64,000 nucleotides of DNA from QHVT01 sp036389275 (GCA_036389275.1 DASVQE010000107.1:62001-126000); one strand, 5' to 3'; numbered from the stretch's first letter, positions 27,979-36,354 are shown. Translations and numbers: made by a program. Notes: generated by a model from the sequence alone, not told the origin.

Positions 27979-28799
27979 GCGCTCGGCGTAGCGGGTTTCA
28001 TACCGGTCCACACCGGCACCTGCCAGAGCGCGTAGCCGCGCGGGTCGCGCACGCAGTCGATCATCTCGCGCCAGCGCTGCTCGAGCTCTTCGCGCGACGC
28101 GCCGCAATGCTCGACCATCGAGTCGGTGTAGCCGTCGCGCCACGCTTCCCAGATGCGCGCGAACGTCTCGCGCGGCACGCGCAGCGTGTCGACCACGATG
28201 TAGTCGGCGGCGATGTCCGCGACGCCGAGGTCGTGCAGCAGCGTGAACGTCTTCCGTCCGACGTGCAGATCGCAGCCGACCGCCGCGCCGAACCGCGGCG
28301 GAAACACCTGCCAGAACCCGTCCGAATCGAGCTGCGTCGGGTGCGCCCAGAGCATCCCGTAATCCTCGGCGATGAGATGCAACCGCCCGCCGGGACGCAG
28401 CACGCGCAGGATCTCGGCGATGGCGCGGGCCGGATCGGAGACTGCCTGCAGCACGTGACGGCTGATGGCGAAGTCGAACGAGCCGTCGTCGAACGGCAGC
28501 GCCAGCGCGTCGGCGGTGCGCAGCCGCACGCGGTCGCCGAACTCGGCGCAGCGCTGCGCCGCGCGCGCCAGATGCGGCTCCTCGAGATCGACGCCGGTGA
28601 ACGACGCGCGCGGATACTTCGCGGCCAGCCGCACCAGGATCTCGCCGGTGCCGCAGCCGACGTCGAGCACGTCGCCTTCCAGCGGATGGCGCGCGAAGAT
28701 CGCTTCCTCCTGCGGCCAGATCGCCTCGATCTGCGCGGCGAGGTTGCGCACCATCGACTCGTCGGCCATCTCCTTCGCCTGCGGGCTGCTCGGATGCAT
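27975..28799 (-). CDS. Class I SAM-dependent methyltransferase (Methyltransf_11-like)
   Basis: The 274-residue protein shows the full SAM fold: motif I VLDVGCGTGE (44-53), acidic VDLEEPH, DALALPFDDGSFDFAIS and LRVLRPGGRLHL. It is the first gene of the three-gene unit with PAP2 and PhyH. TAGAAT at 28808-28813 on the minus strand lies 8 nt before the ATG at 28799. The substrate cannot be told from sequence. Confidence 0.87.
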   Translation of the reverse strand: MHPSSPQAKEMADESMVRNLAAQIEAIWPQEEAIFARHPLEGDVLDVGCGTGEILVRLAAKYPRASFTGVDLEEPHLARAAQRCAEFGDRVRLRTADALALPFDDGSFDFAISRHVLQAVSDPARAIAEILRVLRPGGRLHLIAEDYGMLWAHPTQLDSDGFWQVFPPRFGAAVGCDLHVGRKTFTLLHDLGVADIAADYIVVDTLRVPRETFARIWEAWRDGYTDSMVEHCGASREELEQRWREMIDCVRDPRGYALWQVPVWTGMKPATPSA

Positions 28800-28807
28800 G
28801 CGCGGCG

Positions 28808-28813
28808 ATTCTA
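28808..28813 (-). promoter_or_regulatory. Predicted -10 box for the methyltransferase-PAP2-phyH unit
   Basis: TAGAAT on the minus strand ends 8 nt before the ATG at 28799. The divergent cytochrome c gene starts at 28851, so the shared intergenic region is 51 nt. Confidence 0.45.
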
Positions 28814-28850
28814 CCGTCGGCTGGCGACCGAGTTGCACGCACGTTCTCGC

Positions 28851-29696
28851 ATGCTTACCGCGCTTTTGTTCGTGCTGGCGCTTCCCGCTGAACCGGCCGA
28901 CGCGCAGGTCGCGCGCGGCGAATATCTCGTCCGCAACGTCGCCGTATGCGGCGGCTGCCATTCGTCGGACCTGAAGAATCCCGACGGTCCGCTCGCCGGA
29001 GGCCGCGAGTTCCGCCAGTGGCGCCTCGGCACCGCGCGCGCCTCGAATCTCACCAATGACGACGCCACCGGCCTCGGCACCTGGAGCGAGGACGAGATCG
29101 TGCGCGCGCTGCGCACCGGCGTGCGCAAAGACGGGCGGCTGCTGGCGCCGGTGATGCCGTACGGCTGGTTCAATCGGATGTCGGACGACGACGCGCGCGC
29201 CATCGCCCGCTACCTCAAGAGCCTGCCGCCGCAGTCGAACGCGGTGAGGCAGCACTTCAACCTCATCTACAAAATCGGCAAGGCCCTCTTCCTCCGGCCG
29301 AAGCCGGCGATTTCCGCGAGCGCACCGCCGCGCGCGGCGACGGCGGAGTACGGCGCGTATCTCTCGCAGCACGCCGGCCTCTGCGCCGAATGCCACACGC
29401 CGCGCACGGCCATCCGCGCCGAGCCGAAGATGCAGATGCTCTTCGCCGGCGCCACGGTGAAGGACTTTCCGGCCAACCCGTCGAACCTCACGCCCGACGA
29501 GCAGACCGGCATCGGCCGCTGGAGCGAAGACGATTTCGTGAAGGCCATCCGCACAGGCGTCACTCCGGAAGGAGAGCAGTTACACCCGTTCATGCCGTGG
29601 CACCAGAACGGCCGCATGACCGATGACGACCTGCGGGCGATCTACCGGTTTCTGCGCACGGTGCCGCCGAGGCGGCACGAGGTGGCGAGGAAGTAG
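28851..29696 (+). CDS. Exported dihaem cytochrome c
   Basis: The 281-residue protein has a short signal peptide (MLTALLFVLALPAEPADA) and two CxxCH haem sites, C33-GG-CH37 and C178-AE-CH182. Each is followed by a cytochrome-c-like fold with NLTNDDATGLGTWSEDE or NLTPDEQTGIGRWSEDD, so the protein is an internal duplication. Met ligands are probably in LAPVMPYGWF and HPFMPWHQNG. Such proteins resemble the cytochrome subunit of membrane dehydrogenases, but no dehydrogenase gene is adjacent. Confidence 0.88.
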   Translation: MLTALLFVLALPAEPADAQVARGEYLVRNVAVCGGCHSSDLKNPDGPLAGGREFRQWRLGTARASNLTNDDATGLGTWSEDEIVRALRTGVRKDGRLLAPVMPYGWFNRMSDDDARAIARYLKSLPPQSNAVRQHFNLIYKIGKALFLRPKPAISASAPPRAATAEYGAYLSQHAGLCAECHTPRTAIRAEPKMQMLFAGATVKDFPANPSNLTPDEQTGIGRWSEDDFVKAIRTGVTPEGEQLHPFMPWHQNGRMTDDDLRAIYRFLRTVPPRRHEVARK

Positions 29697-29785
29697 GTTC
29701 CTCGGTTCCTCGGTTCCTCGGTTCCTCGGGTTGTGCATCGCGAAAGCTCCCCGAGGAACCGAGGAACCGAGGAACCCGAGGAACC
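29696..29785. repeat. Four GGTTCCTC octamers facing four GAGGAACC octamers (hairpin)
   Basis: GGTTCCTC is repeated four times at 29696-29727. Its complement GAGGAACC is repeated four times at 29753-29785, with one extra C before the last copy. GGG and CCC extend the stem inward. It begins on the last base of the cytochrome c stop codon and ends 9 nt before the stop of the convergent MarR gene, so it most likely serves as a bidirectional terminator. Confidence 0.9.
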
Positions 29786-29793
29786 GCCTCTTC

Positions 29794-30264
29794 CTACCCT
29801 TCCGGATTCCTGACCCGATCGAGCAGTTCCACGAGCGTGCGCAGGTCCTGCTGCGAGACGTGGCGCAGCGATTTTTTCAGGCGCTCCTCGACCGGGTCGT
29901 CGAGCTCGGCCAGCAGGCGCAGCCCTTCTTTCGTGATGGAGGCGCGCACCACGCGGCGGTCTTCCGTGCCGCGCGAGCGCGCCACCAGGCCGCGCTGCTC
30001 GAGGCGGTCGAGCAGGCGCGTCAGGTCGGGATCGCGCTGGACCATGCGCTGGGAGATCTCGCCGCACGGCAGCCCTTCGTCGCCGGCGCCGCGCAGGATG
30101 CGCAGCACGTTGTACTGCGACGAGCTCAGCCGCGACTCGCGCAGCACTTCCTCGAACGGCAGCGACAGTTGCTGCGCCGTCCGCACCAGCCCCAGCACGA
30201 ACTCCTCCTGGACGCTGCGGAACGGCCGCTTCTGCTGAATCTCTCTCCCCAGTCGCCCGGCCAT
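29794..30264 (-). CDS. MarR-family transcriptional regulator
   Basis: The 156-residue winged-helix protein has LSSSQYNVLRILRG, CGEISQRMVQRDPDLTRLLDRLEQRGLVAR (recognition helix region) and the wing DRRVVRASIT. The ATG at 30264 is favoured because GATAAT (30274-30279, minus strand) lies 9 nt before it; ATG 30270 and an upstream TTG (30285) are alternatives. It is divergent from the YceI gene, so it may control that gene and itself. The effector is unknown. Confidence 0.88.
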   Translation of the reverse strand: MAGRLGREIQQKRPFRSVQEEFVLGLVRTAQQLSLPFEEVLRESRLSSSQYNVLRILRGAGDEGLPCGEISQRMVQRDPDLTRLLDRLEQRGLVARSRGTEDRRVVRASITKEGLRLLAELDDPVEERLKKSLRHVSQQDLRTLVELLDRVRNPEG

Positions 30265-30323
30265 GCTCATCGCATTATCGGACAACGCCGGCGTGCTCCG
30301 CCTTATGCCTCATGACGATGATT

Positions 30324-30338
30324 GTTGTGAGGAATAAC
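30324..30338. promoter_or_regulatory. Possible MarR operator between marR and yceI
   Basis: GTTGTGAGGAATAAC is an imperfect inverted repeat (GTTGT against GTTAT) in the 117-nt space between the two divergent genes, the usual position for a MarR autoregulatory site. A second inverted pair, CCTCA/TGAGG, overlaps it (30308-30332). Confidence 0.35.
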
Positions 30339-30381
30339 GTGGCGCCGTACTTCCTTATCACAGGCAAAGGAGACGACACCC

Positions 30382-30939
30382 ATGGCAGAGAAAACGGTTT
30401 GGCAGATCGACGCGGCCCACTCCGCGATCGAGTTCGCGGTCAAGCACATGATGTTCACCACCGTGCGCGGCCGCTTCAAGGACGTCAAAGGGACGATCGA
30501 GGTCGACGAGCAGAATCCCGATGCCTCGGTGGTCAACGTCGAGATCGCCGCGGCCAGCATCGACACCGGCTCCGCTGATCGAGACGCCCATCTCCGCTCG
30601 GCCGACTTCCTCGACGTCGAGCAGCATCCGACCATCACCTTCCGCAGCAAGCGCGTGAGCGGCGCGGCGAAGAAGGAAGGCGACCGCTTCCAACTGATCG
30701 GCGACCTCACCATCCGCGGCACGACCATGGAAGTGACGCTGGAGGCGCAGTACGAAGGCACCGGCCTCGATCCGTGGGGCGGCACGCGCAGCGGCTCGCG
30801 CGCGACGGCCACCATCGACCGGCGTGACTGGGGACTCAAGTGGAATCAGGCCCTCGAGACCGGTGGCATCCTCGTGGCGAACGAAGTGCGCATCGAGATT
30901 GAGGTGCAGGCGGTGAAATCGGCCGCTGCGGCGGCGTAA
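30382..30939 (+). CDS. YceI family polyisoprenoid-binding-like protein
   Basis: The 185-residue lipocalin-like YceI domain covers the whole protein (WQIDAAHSAIEFAVKHMMF, SVNVEI-type strands, RDAHLRSADFLDVEQHPTITF, LTIRGTTMEVTL). Unlike many YceI proteins it has no signal peptide, so it is probably cytoplasmic. The family binds long isoprenoids or quinone-like lipids. AAGGAG lies about 8 nt before the ATG. It is divergent from the MarR gene and followed 10 nt later by the DUF5996 gene. Confidence 0.9.
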   Translation: MAEKTVWQIDAAHSAIEFAVKHMMFTTVRGRFKDVKGTIEVDEQNPDASVVNVEIAAASIDTGSADRDAHLRSADFLDVEQHPTITFRSKRVSGAAKKEGDRFQLIGDLTIRGTTMEVTLEAQYEGTGLDPWGGTRSGSRATATIDRRDWGLKWNQALETGGILVANEVRIEIEVQAVKSAAAAA

Positions 30940-30948
30940 GCTGTAGCG

Positions 30949-31854
30949 ATGCACGACGAGCTGTGGCCGGCGCTGCCGTACGACGCGTGGAAAGACACCT
31001 ACGCCACGCTGCACATGTGGCTGCAGATGGCCGGGAAGGTTGCAGTGGCGCTCGCTCCGCCGGTGAATCACGGCTGGGCGATCGCGCTGCACCTCACCGC
31101 GCGCGGCCTGACCACCCGGCCGCTCACGCAGGGCGCGCAGACGTTCACCATCGAGTTCGATTTCGTCGACCACCAGCTTGTCATCCGCACCACCGGCGGC
31201 GCGCAGCGCATCCTGCCGCTCGCGCCGCGCAGCGTGGCCGATTTCTACCGCGCCTTCACCGGCGCGCTCGGCGAGCTCGGTCTGCACGTCGAGATGCATC
31301 CGGTGCCGGTGGAGATCCCCGATCCGATCCCGTTCGAGGAAGACACCACGCACCGCGCCTACGACCGCGAGTACGCGAACCGCGTCTGGCGCATTCTCGT
31401 CAACGCCGAGCGGGTCTTCGCCGCCGCGCGCTCGACGTTCGTCGGCAAGTGCAGCCCGGTGCATTTTTTCTGGGGCGCGTTCGATCTCGCCGTGACGCGC
31501 TTTTCCGGCCGCACCGCACCGCCGCGCGAAGGTCCGCGCTTCATGCGCGAGGCGTATTCGCACGAGGTCATCAGCCACGGCTTCTGGCCCGGCAGCGGCC
31601 CGCTGCTCGAGCCGGCCTTCTACGCCTACGCCGCGCCGGAGCCGGAAGGTTTGAAGGAAGCGCGCATCGAGCCGGCCGCCGCCTACTACCACCGCGAGCT
31701 CGGCGAGTTCATTCTTCCCTACGAGTCGGTGCGCACCGCGGATGATCCCGACGCGCTCGTGCGCGCCTTCATCGATTCGACCTACGACCGCGCCGCGACG
31801 CTCGCCCACTGGGACCGCGCCGCGCTCGAGCGCAAGCCAGGAGAGCCGTCATGA
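30949..31854 (+). CDS. DUF5996 family protein
   Basis: The 301-residue soluble protein begins LWPALPYDAWKDTYATLHMW and contains HLTARGLTT and FYRAFTGALGELGLHVEMHP, then SPVHFFWGAFDLAVTRFSGR and SHEVISHGFWPG, which I recognise as the DUF5996 family. No catalytic role is known for it. The conserved His and Glu in SHEVISHGFWPGSG could bind metal, but this is speculation. It is followed with a 4-nt overlap by a UBP-type zinc finger gene. Confidence 0.82.
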   Translation: MHDELWPALPYDAWKDTYATLHMWLQMAGKVAVALAPPVNHGWAIALHLTARGLTTRPLTQGAQTFTIEFDFVDHQLVIRTTGGAQRILPLAPRSVADFYRAFTGALGELGLHVEMHPVPVEIPDPIPFEEDTTHRAYDREYANRVWRILVNAERVFAAARSTFVGKCSPVHFFWGAFDLAVTRFSGRTAPPREGPRFMREAYSHEVISHGFWPGSGPLLEPAFYAYAAPEPEGLKEARIEPAAAYYHRELGEFILPYESVRTADDPDALVRAFIDSTYDRAATLAHWDRAALERKPGEPS

Positions 31855-32120
31855 GCGCCACCGTCTGCGAGCACATCGAGTCCATCGACCAGGTGCGGCA
31901 TCCGAAGAAAGCGGAGTGCGAGGAGTGCGTGAAAACCGGCTCGCGCTGGATGCACCTGCGCACCTGCCAGCAGTGCGGCGGCACCCGCTGCTGCGACAGC
32001 TCGCCGAACCGCCACGCCTCGAAGCACGCGCACGCCACCAACCACCCGGTCATCGCCTCGGCCGAGCCGAACGAGCGCTGGCTCTACTGCTATCCCGATG
32101 ATGCGATCGCGGAGTATTGA
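31851..32120 (+). CDS. UBP-type zinc finger protein
   Basis: An 89-residue protein consisting of one ZnF-UBP-like domain: CEHIESID, CEECVKTG, LRTCQQCGGTRCCDSS, HASKHAHATNHPV and ERWLYCYPDD. The ordered Cys and His residues fit a three-zinc cross-brace as in ubiquitin-protease zinc fingers. Bacterial stand-alone copies are common but of unknown role, since ubiquitin is absent. The ATG overlaps the DUF5996 stop by 4 nt. Confidence 0.88.
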   Translation: MSATVCEHIESIDQVRHPKKAECEECVKTGSRWMHLRTCQQCGGTRCCDSSPNRHASKHAHATNHPVIASAEPNERWLYCYPDDAIAEY

Positions 32121-32130
32121 AAGGCGGGAG

Positions 32131-32207
32131 TGGTGGAGCTGATCGGGATCGAACCGACGACCTCCTGAGTGCGATTCAGGCGCTCTCCCAAACTGAGCTA
32201 CAGCCCC
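32131..32207 (-). tRNA. tRNA-Ala (anticodon CGC)
   Basis: The minus strand folds as a standard 77-nt cloverleaf including encoded CCA. The acceptor stem GGGGCTG/CAGCTCC includes the G3:U70 pair that identifies tRNA-Ala. The anticodon stem CCTGA/TCAGG closes the loop ATCGCAC with anticodon CGC, reading codon GCG. The T-arm contains GGTTCGATCCC. No intron is seen. It is followed on the minus strand by the convergent zinc-finger gene. Confidence 0.96.
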
Positions 32208-32266
32208 ACACCGTTGCTGCGTAACCGGCGCACGAGAAGGTGCATTCCGGCGGACAGGAGCGCGGA

Positions 32267-33142
32267 TTATAGGGGCGGCGGGATGGTCAAGCAAGCGAGG
32301 TCGCTGGCGGCTTCCGTGTTCGCGAAGACGCTTCTCGCCTCCTCCACGAGCGTCGCCGCGTCGCCGTAGCGCGCCGAGAAGTGCGTGAGGATGAGCCGCT
32401 GCACGCCCGCTTCGGCGGCGATGCGCGCCGCGCCTTCCGCGGTCGAATGAAACCGCTCGTGCGCCTCGGCGGCGAGGTCGTTCGCGTACGTCGACTCGTG
32501 CACGAGCACGTCGGCGCCGCGCGCCAGCTCGACCGCCGCCGCGCACGGACGCGTGTCGGTGATGTAGGCGATGCGCCGTCCGCGCCGCAACGGGCCGGTC
32601 ACCCGCGGATCATTCGCGCGCACCAGCTCCGCGTACGCCGGGCCGGGAGCGATGCCGAGGGCCGCGGCGCGCGACGGATCGAAGCGGCCGGGGCGATCGT
32701 CTTCGACGACGCAGTAGCCGAGGCATGGGACGGAGTGCTCGAGAGGCGCGGCGATGACGGTGAAGCCGTCGCCGCGATACGGCAGCGAGGCGAAGCGAAG
32801 CTCGAACGACGGATGATGATGCGTCGTGCGCAGCGTCGCCTCGACGTACTCCGGCAAGCCTTCCGGACCGCACAGCGTCAGCGCGCGCGTGCGGCCGTTC
32901 ATCGACAGCGTCGCCAGCAGTCCCGGCAAACCGTAGACGTGATCGCCGTGCAGATGCGTGATGAAGATGGCCTCGAGCGCGCCGCTGCGCACCGGCGCAT
33001 CGAGCAGCCGATGTTGCGTCCCTTCGCCGCAGTCGAACAGCAGCAGCGTGGCGTCGAGCGAGACCGCGACCGCGGCGACGTTCCGCTCGCGCGTCGGCGT
33101 GCCCGACGACGTGCCGAGGAAGACCAGACGGATGTCCTGCAT
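32267..33142 (-). CDS. rnz: Ribonuclease Z (tRNA 3' endonuclease)
   Basis: This 291-residue metallo-beta-lactamase-fold nuclease matures tRNA 3' ends. Landmarks are FLGTSSGTPT, FDCGEGTQHRLL, the zinc motif THLHGDH (His63, His65, Asp67, His68), ITDTRP and HESTY. The length and motif set fit bacterial RNase Z. Its ATG overlaps the stop of the upstream membrane-protein gene by one base, and that gene is coupled to the EAL gene. A tRNA-Ala gene lies just downstream. Confidence 0.92.
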   Translation of the reverse strand: MQDIRLVFLGTSSGTPTRERNVAAVAVSLDATLLLFDCGEGTQHRLLDAPVRSGALEAIFITHLHGDHVYGLPGLLATLSMNGRTRALTLCGPEGLPEYVEATLRTTHHHPSFELRFASLPYRGDGFTVIAAPLEHSVPCLGYCVVEDDRPGRFDPSRAAALGIAPGPAYAELVRANDPRVTGPLRRGRRIAYITDTRPCAAAVELARGADVLVHESTYANDLAAEAHERFHSTAEGAARIAAEAGVQRLILTHFSARYGDAATLVEEARSVFANTEAASDLACLTIPPPL

Positions 33143-33672
33143 CAGCGTCGGAGAAACGAGTACGTCGCCGCGGCGAGCGGCGTGATGGCGCAGATCATCA
33201 CGAAACCCGGCGCCTTCACCGGACACACCCAATGCTCGATCGTCACCGCAGCCGCGGCACCGCTGAGGACGAGCAGCGCGTACGCGATCAGCCGCCAGCG
33301 CCCGCGATCGAGGAACAGCGGCGCGGCGAGCGCGAGCAGCACCGCGAAGGCGATCCACTTGATCGACCAGACCAGCCGCAACGCATCCGAGTGCGGCCGC
33401 AGCAGCAGCACGTCCTCGGCGATGTCGAACAGCACCACCAGCACCGTCACGATCGCCACCGGCGCACTCCGCTGCAGCTTCGCCCAGCAGAGAAAGAGCG
33501 TGCCGTAGCCGAGCATGAAGACGTAGTCGAGCGCGAGGGCCAGCTCGAAATGCTCGCCGCGAGGACCGGCAGGATCGGGTGCGGAGCCGCTGATGAAAAT
33601 CGCGGTGGCGGCGGCGAGCGCGAGCAGCGCGCCGGCCGCGGCGATGCGTCCGACGGTGCGCTCCGGCATCAC
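33142..33672 (-). CDS. Membrane protein with five hydrophobic segments, unknown function
   Basis: The 176-residue protein starts at ATG ATG (33672/33669). Hydrophobic segments lie at about 8-28, 45-65, 70-92, 103-121 and 128-150. SIKWIAFAVL and DIAEDVLLLRP are the most polar conserved-looking pieces; no family is recognised. It sits between the c-di-GMP phosphodiesterase gene (4-nt overlap) and rnz (1-nt overlap), so all three are one transcript. Confidence 0.72.
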   Translation of the reverse strand: MMPERTVGRIAAAGALLALAAATAIFISGSAPDPAGPRGEHFELALALDYVFMLGYGTLFLCWAKLQRSAPVAIVTVLVVLFDIAEDVLLLRPHSDALRLVWSIKWIAFAVLLALAAPLFLDRGRWRLIAYALLVLSGAAAAVTIEHWVCPVKAPGFVMICAITPLAAATYSFLRR

Positions 33673-35375
33673 GTCGCCGTGGCCACGGCGCGCGCGGCAA
33701 CCGCCTGCGCCACTTCCGCATCGCCGAGCAGGACGTCTTCCTGCGGATGCGCGAAGTAGTAGCCCTGGATCAGGTCGATGCCGAGGTCGCGGCAGGCCTC
33801 GTACTCCTCCTCGGTCTCGATCCCTTCGGCCAGCGTCTTCGCGTTGATCTTGCCGCCCAGCTCCACGAGCATCTTCACCAGGTCCTGCTTGATCGGCTCG
33901 TCGGCGAGCGTCGACACGAGGCTCTTGGTGATCTTCAGATAGTCGGGCGCGATCGCGGCGATCGCTTCGAGCGACGCGTAGCCGGAGCCGGCGTCATCGA
34001 TGGCGATCTCGATCCCCTTGTCGCGGAACTCGGTGAGCAGCGCGCGGAACTGCGCGTAATCCTCGATGGCCGCGCGCTCGGTGAGCTCGAAGACGAAGTT
34101 GCCGCGATGCTCGGCAAAGTACGAGACCATCTCGTGCAGGCGGAACTCCGACTCGCCGAACATCTCCGCCTCGAGGTTGAGCAGGAACTTGCGGTCGAGC
34201 AGGTCGACCTGCCGCAGCCGCTTGAACGCGCCTTCGAGCGCGATGGCCTCGAGCGCCCAGGCCAGCTTCGCCTCGCGTGCGAACGAAAAGAGCATGTCGG
34301 AGTTGCGGAACGACGAGCCGGCCGGACCGCGCGTGAGGATCTCGTAGCCGAACACCGAGGCGTCGGCGGCGCGGACGATCGGCTGGAAGAGCGTGGTGAC
34401 GCGCTTGCGGCGGATGATGTCGCGCAGCTCGCGCGTGAGCTGCTTCTTGCGCTGCTGCTCGGCGTCACGCACCGCGTCGGCGGCGATGCGCATGCCGGCA
34501 TAGACCTGCCGTTCGAGGCGGATCTGCGGGCGGTAGTCGATGCGCGTCGAGCCGACGAAGAAGCCGATCTGCTCCGAGGCGAGATTCGGAAAACGGTGCC
34601 GCGTCGAGTCGATCAGTTTCTCGCGCAGATCGTTGGCCATCCGCTCCGACGCGTTCTCCGCCGTCAGATCCTGGCCGCGCGTTTCGTAGAAGACGTAGAA
34701 GCTCGAGCCGCCGATGCGGTGGCTGCAGACCACCGCGTTCTTGAATCGCGCGCGCGCCTCGACGGAGATGATCTGGCCGACGTTGCACAGCAGCTCGTCA
34801 AAGAACGCCCAGCCGTACTCCGCCTCGATGGCCTCGAACTGTTCGAGGTCGGCGTAGACGATTCCGATCTCGCCCTGTTCGATGAGCAGCTCCTTGACGC
34901 GGTCGAGCACGAGCGGAAGGCTCGGCAGCGCCGTGGCGCGGTCGAGCAGCAGCGCCTCGAGCGCGGAGCGTCCGGCGTCCTCGATGCCGCCGCGGCCGGA
35001 GCGGGCGCGCTCGAGCACGATGCGCACGCGCTTCTGCACTTCGTCGCGGTCGAACGGTTTGACGAGATAGTCGTCGGCGCCGACCTGCAGTCCGGTGAGG
35101 CGATCCTTCACGTCGCCGCGGCCGGTGACGAGGATCACGCCGATGTGCGAAGTGCGCTGCACCGCCTTGAGCGCCTGGCAGACTTCCCATCCGCTCCGCT
35201 TGGGCATCATCACGTCGAGCAGCACGACGTCCGGCAGGCGGCCCTGCGCCACGGCCAGCGCTTCCTCGCCGTCGCGGGCAGTGATGATCTCGCACTCGAG
35301 CTGCTTGAGGTACGTCCGCAGCAGGAGTGCAACTTCCTCATCATCATCGGCTATGAGCACGACCGGCCGGGACAT
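33669..35375 (-). CDS. Response regulator with REC, degenerate GGDEF and EAL (c-di-GMP phosphodiesterase) domains
   Basis: The 568-residue protein has a receiver domain with Asp54 (LLDVMMP) and Lys106. A GGDEF-like domain follows whose signature reads GGSSF (222-226), so cyclase activity is unlikely. The C-terminal EAL domain keeps the residues needed for hydrolysis: Glu345 (YEILTRG), Asn400, Glu430, Asp460-Asp461 (DDAGSG), Lys481, Glu517 (AEGIE) and Gln537 (QGYY). Prediction: a phosphorylation-controlled c-di-GMP phosphodiesterase. No kinase is adjacent. It is the first gene of the unit with the membrane protein and rnz. Confidence 0.9.
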   Translation of the reverse strand: MSRPVVLIADDDEEVALLLRTYLKQLECEIITARDGEEALAVAQGRLPDVVLLDVMMPKRSGWEVCQALKAVQRTSHIGVILVTGRGDVKDRLTGLQVGADDYLVKPFDRDEVQKRVRIVLERARSGRGGIEDAGRSALEALLLDRATALPSLPLVLDRVKELLIEQGEIGIVYADLEQFEAIEAEYGWAFFDELLCNVGQIISVEARARFKNAVVCSHRIGGSSFYVFYETRGQDLTAENASERMANDLREKLIDSTRHRFPNLASEQIGFFVGSTRIDYRPQIRLERQVYAGMRIAADAVRDAEQQRKKQLTRELRDIIRRKRVTTLFQPIVRAADASVFGYEILTRGPAGSSFRNSDMLFSFAREAKLAWALEAIALEGAFKRLRQVDLLDRKFLLNLEAEMFGESEFRLHEMVSYFAEHRGNFVFELTERAAIEDYAQFRALLTEFRDKGIEIAIDDAGSGYASLEAIAAIAPDYLKITKSLVSTLADEPIKQDLVKMLVELGGKINAKTLAEGIETEEEYEACRDLGIDLIQGYYFAHPQEDVLLGDAEVAQAVAARAVATAT

Positions 35376-35422
35376 ACGCTAGCCCTGATGATTGCGGGAT
35401 TTGAGCCAGTCGCGCAAGCCCG

Positions 35423-35584
35423 TCACGAAGGTTTCCGCCGCTTTTCCTCGTATCCGTCCACTTCGTTCGTGCGGAGGATGCGGTACTTCGCACCGCGCGG
35501 CGAGACGAGCGTCCGCTCCTCGACCACCGACTCCTTGGCCGGCAGCCCCGGACGCTTCGGCGTCGGCTTCTTCTTGGACGTCAA
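35423..35584 (-). CDS. Small protein sharing a head motif with the neighbouring 257-residue protein
   Basis: A 53-residue ORF starts with TTG at 35584, two bases into the stop codon of the upstream gene (TTGA), and ends with TGA at 35423. It reads TSKKKPTPKRPGLPAKESVV then KYRILRTNEVDGYEEKRR. The neighbour's N-terminus has the same skeleton: RPGLP, SSVV, RYTILRTTEVD. This suggests a partial duplication or a shared interaction peptide. It is lysine-rich and too short to have a catalytic domain. The start is uncertain because TTG is weak and no good ribosome site is visible. Confidence 0.55.
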   Translation of the reverse strand: MTSKKKPTPKRPGLPAKESVVEERTLVSPRGAKYRILRTNEVDGYEEKRRKPS

Positions 35585-36354
35585 GGCTCGAAGACCATCT
35601 CCGTGATCGGGTGCACTTCCCAGATCGTCGGGATCTTATCGCGCAGGCTCTTCGGCCCGGGATGCGACCCTTTCGCATGGGTCATGTCGAAAAACAGCGA
35701 GCCCTCGACGAGCACCGGGATTGGTGGATCGTAAAAGTCGTAGGTGGTGCCGGGCAGCTCGCTCCCGAAGAAGTCCTTGAAGGTCTCGCGCACGGCGCTG
35801 AGGCGCTTGAACGACGACGCGCTCTTCGGCGGCAGTCCGGAGAGCTCCATGGTCATGTAGACCTTCTTCCCTTTCGCCTTCGGATCGCGGCCGAGGATCA
35901 GGTGAAAGTCGTTGTCGTCCTCGCGGCTGGCGGCGTAGAGGAAGCAGCTCACGCGCACGTTGCGCTTCTCTTCGTCGACGCGATTCTGGTCGGGGCCGGT
36001 GCCGATCTTCGGCTTGTGATTGACCATCTTCTTGTCGGGCGTGAGCGCGTCGATCAGATCGGTCAGATCGTCGAACTCCTCCGCCTTCCCCTTGACGATG
36101 GAGAGCTTGGCGGCCTTGCGCGAGGTGCCGGTGTAGTTGTCGCTCGGCGCGGCGGCCGCAACCGGACCGGCAGCGACCTCGGCCGCCGAGACCGGCGTGT
36201 CGTTCGGATCGACCTCGGTGGTGCGGAGGATGGTGTAGCGCGCGGCGGCGGGCGCCGCGGCGGCACCCGCGGGACCTGCGGCGCCGGCACCCGGCGCGAA
36301 CGGGATTTCGGCGACGACGGAAGAAGCTTTCGGGAGACCAGGACGATTCGGCAT
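35581..36354 (-). CDS. Conserved-looking soluble protein, unknown function
   Basis: The 257-residue protein has no signal peptide. The head (RPGLP, SSVV, then an Ala/Pro/Gly-rich linker to about 45, then ARYTILRTTEVD) leads to a polar domain with RVSCFLYAASREDDNDFHLILG, KVYMTMELSGLP and, near the end, TIWEVHPITEMVFE. I do not recognise the family. GAGGAG lies 8 nt before the ATG at 36354, which decides the start over the in-frame GTG 36363 and ATG 36360. The 53-residue ORF downstream repeats its head motif. Confidence 0.72.
   Translation of the reverse strand: MPNRPGLPKASSVVAEIPFAPGAGAAGPAGAAAAPAAARYTILRTTEVDPNDTPVSAAEVAAGPVAAAAPSDNYTGTSRKAAKLSIVKGKAEEFDDLTDLIDALTPDKKMVNHKPKIGTGPDQNRVDEEKRNVRVSCFLYAASREDDNDFHLILGRDPKAKGKKVYMTMELSGLPPKSASSFKRLSAVRETFKDFFGSELPGTTYDFYDPPIPVLVEGSLFFDMTHAKGSHPGPKSLRDKIPTIWEVHPITEMVFEP

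Noticed and set aside
29696..29785. CRISPR-like or VNTR protein repeat
   Set aside because: It is non-coding, only 8-bp units, inverted about a centre; best explained as a hairpin terminator.
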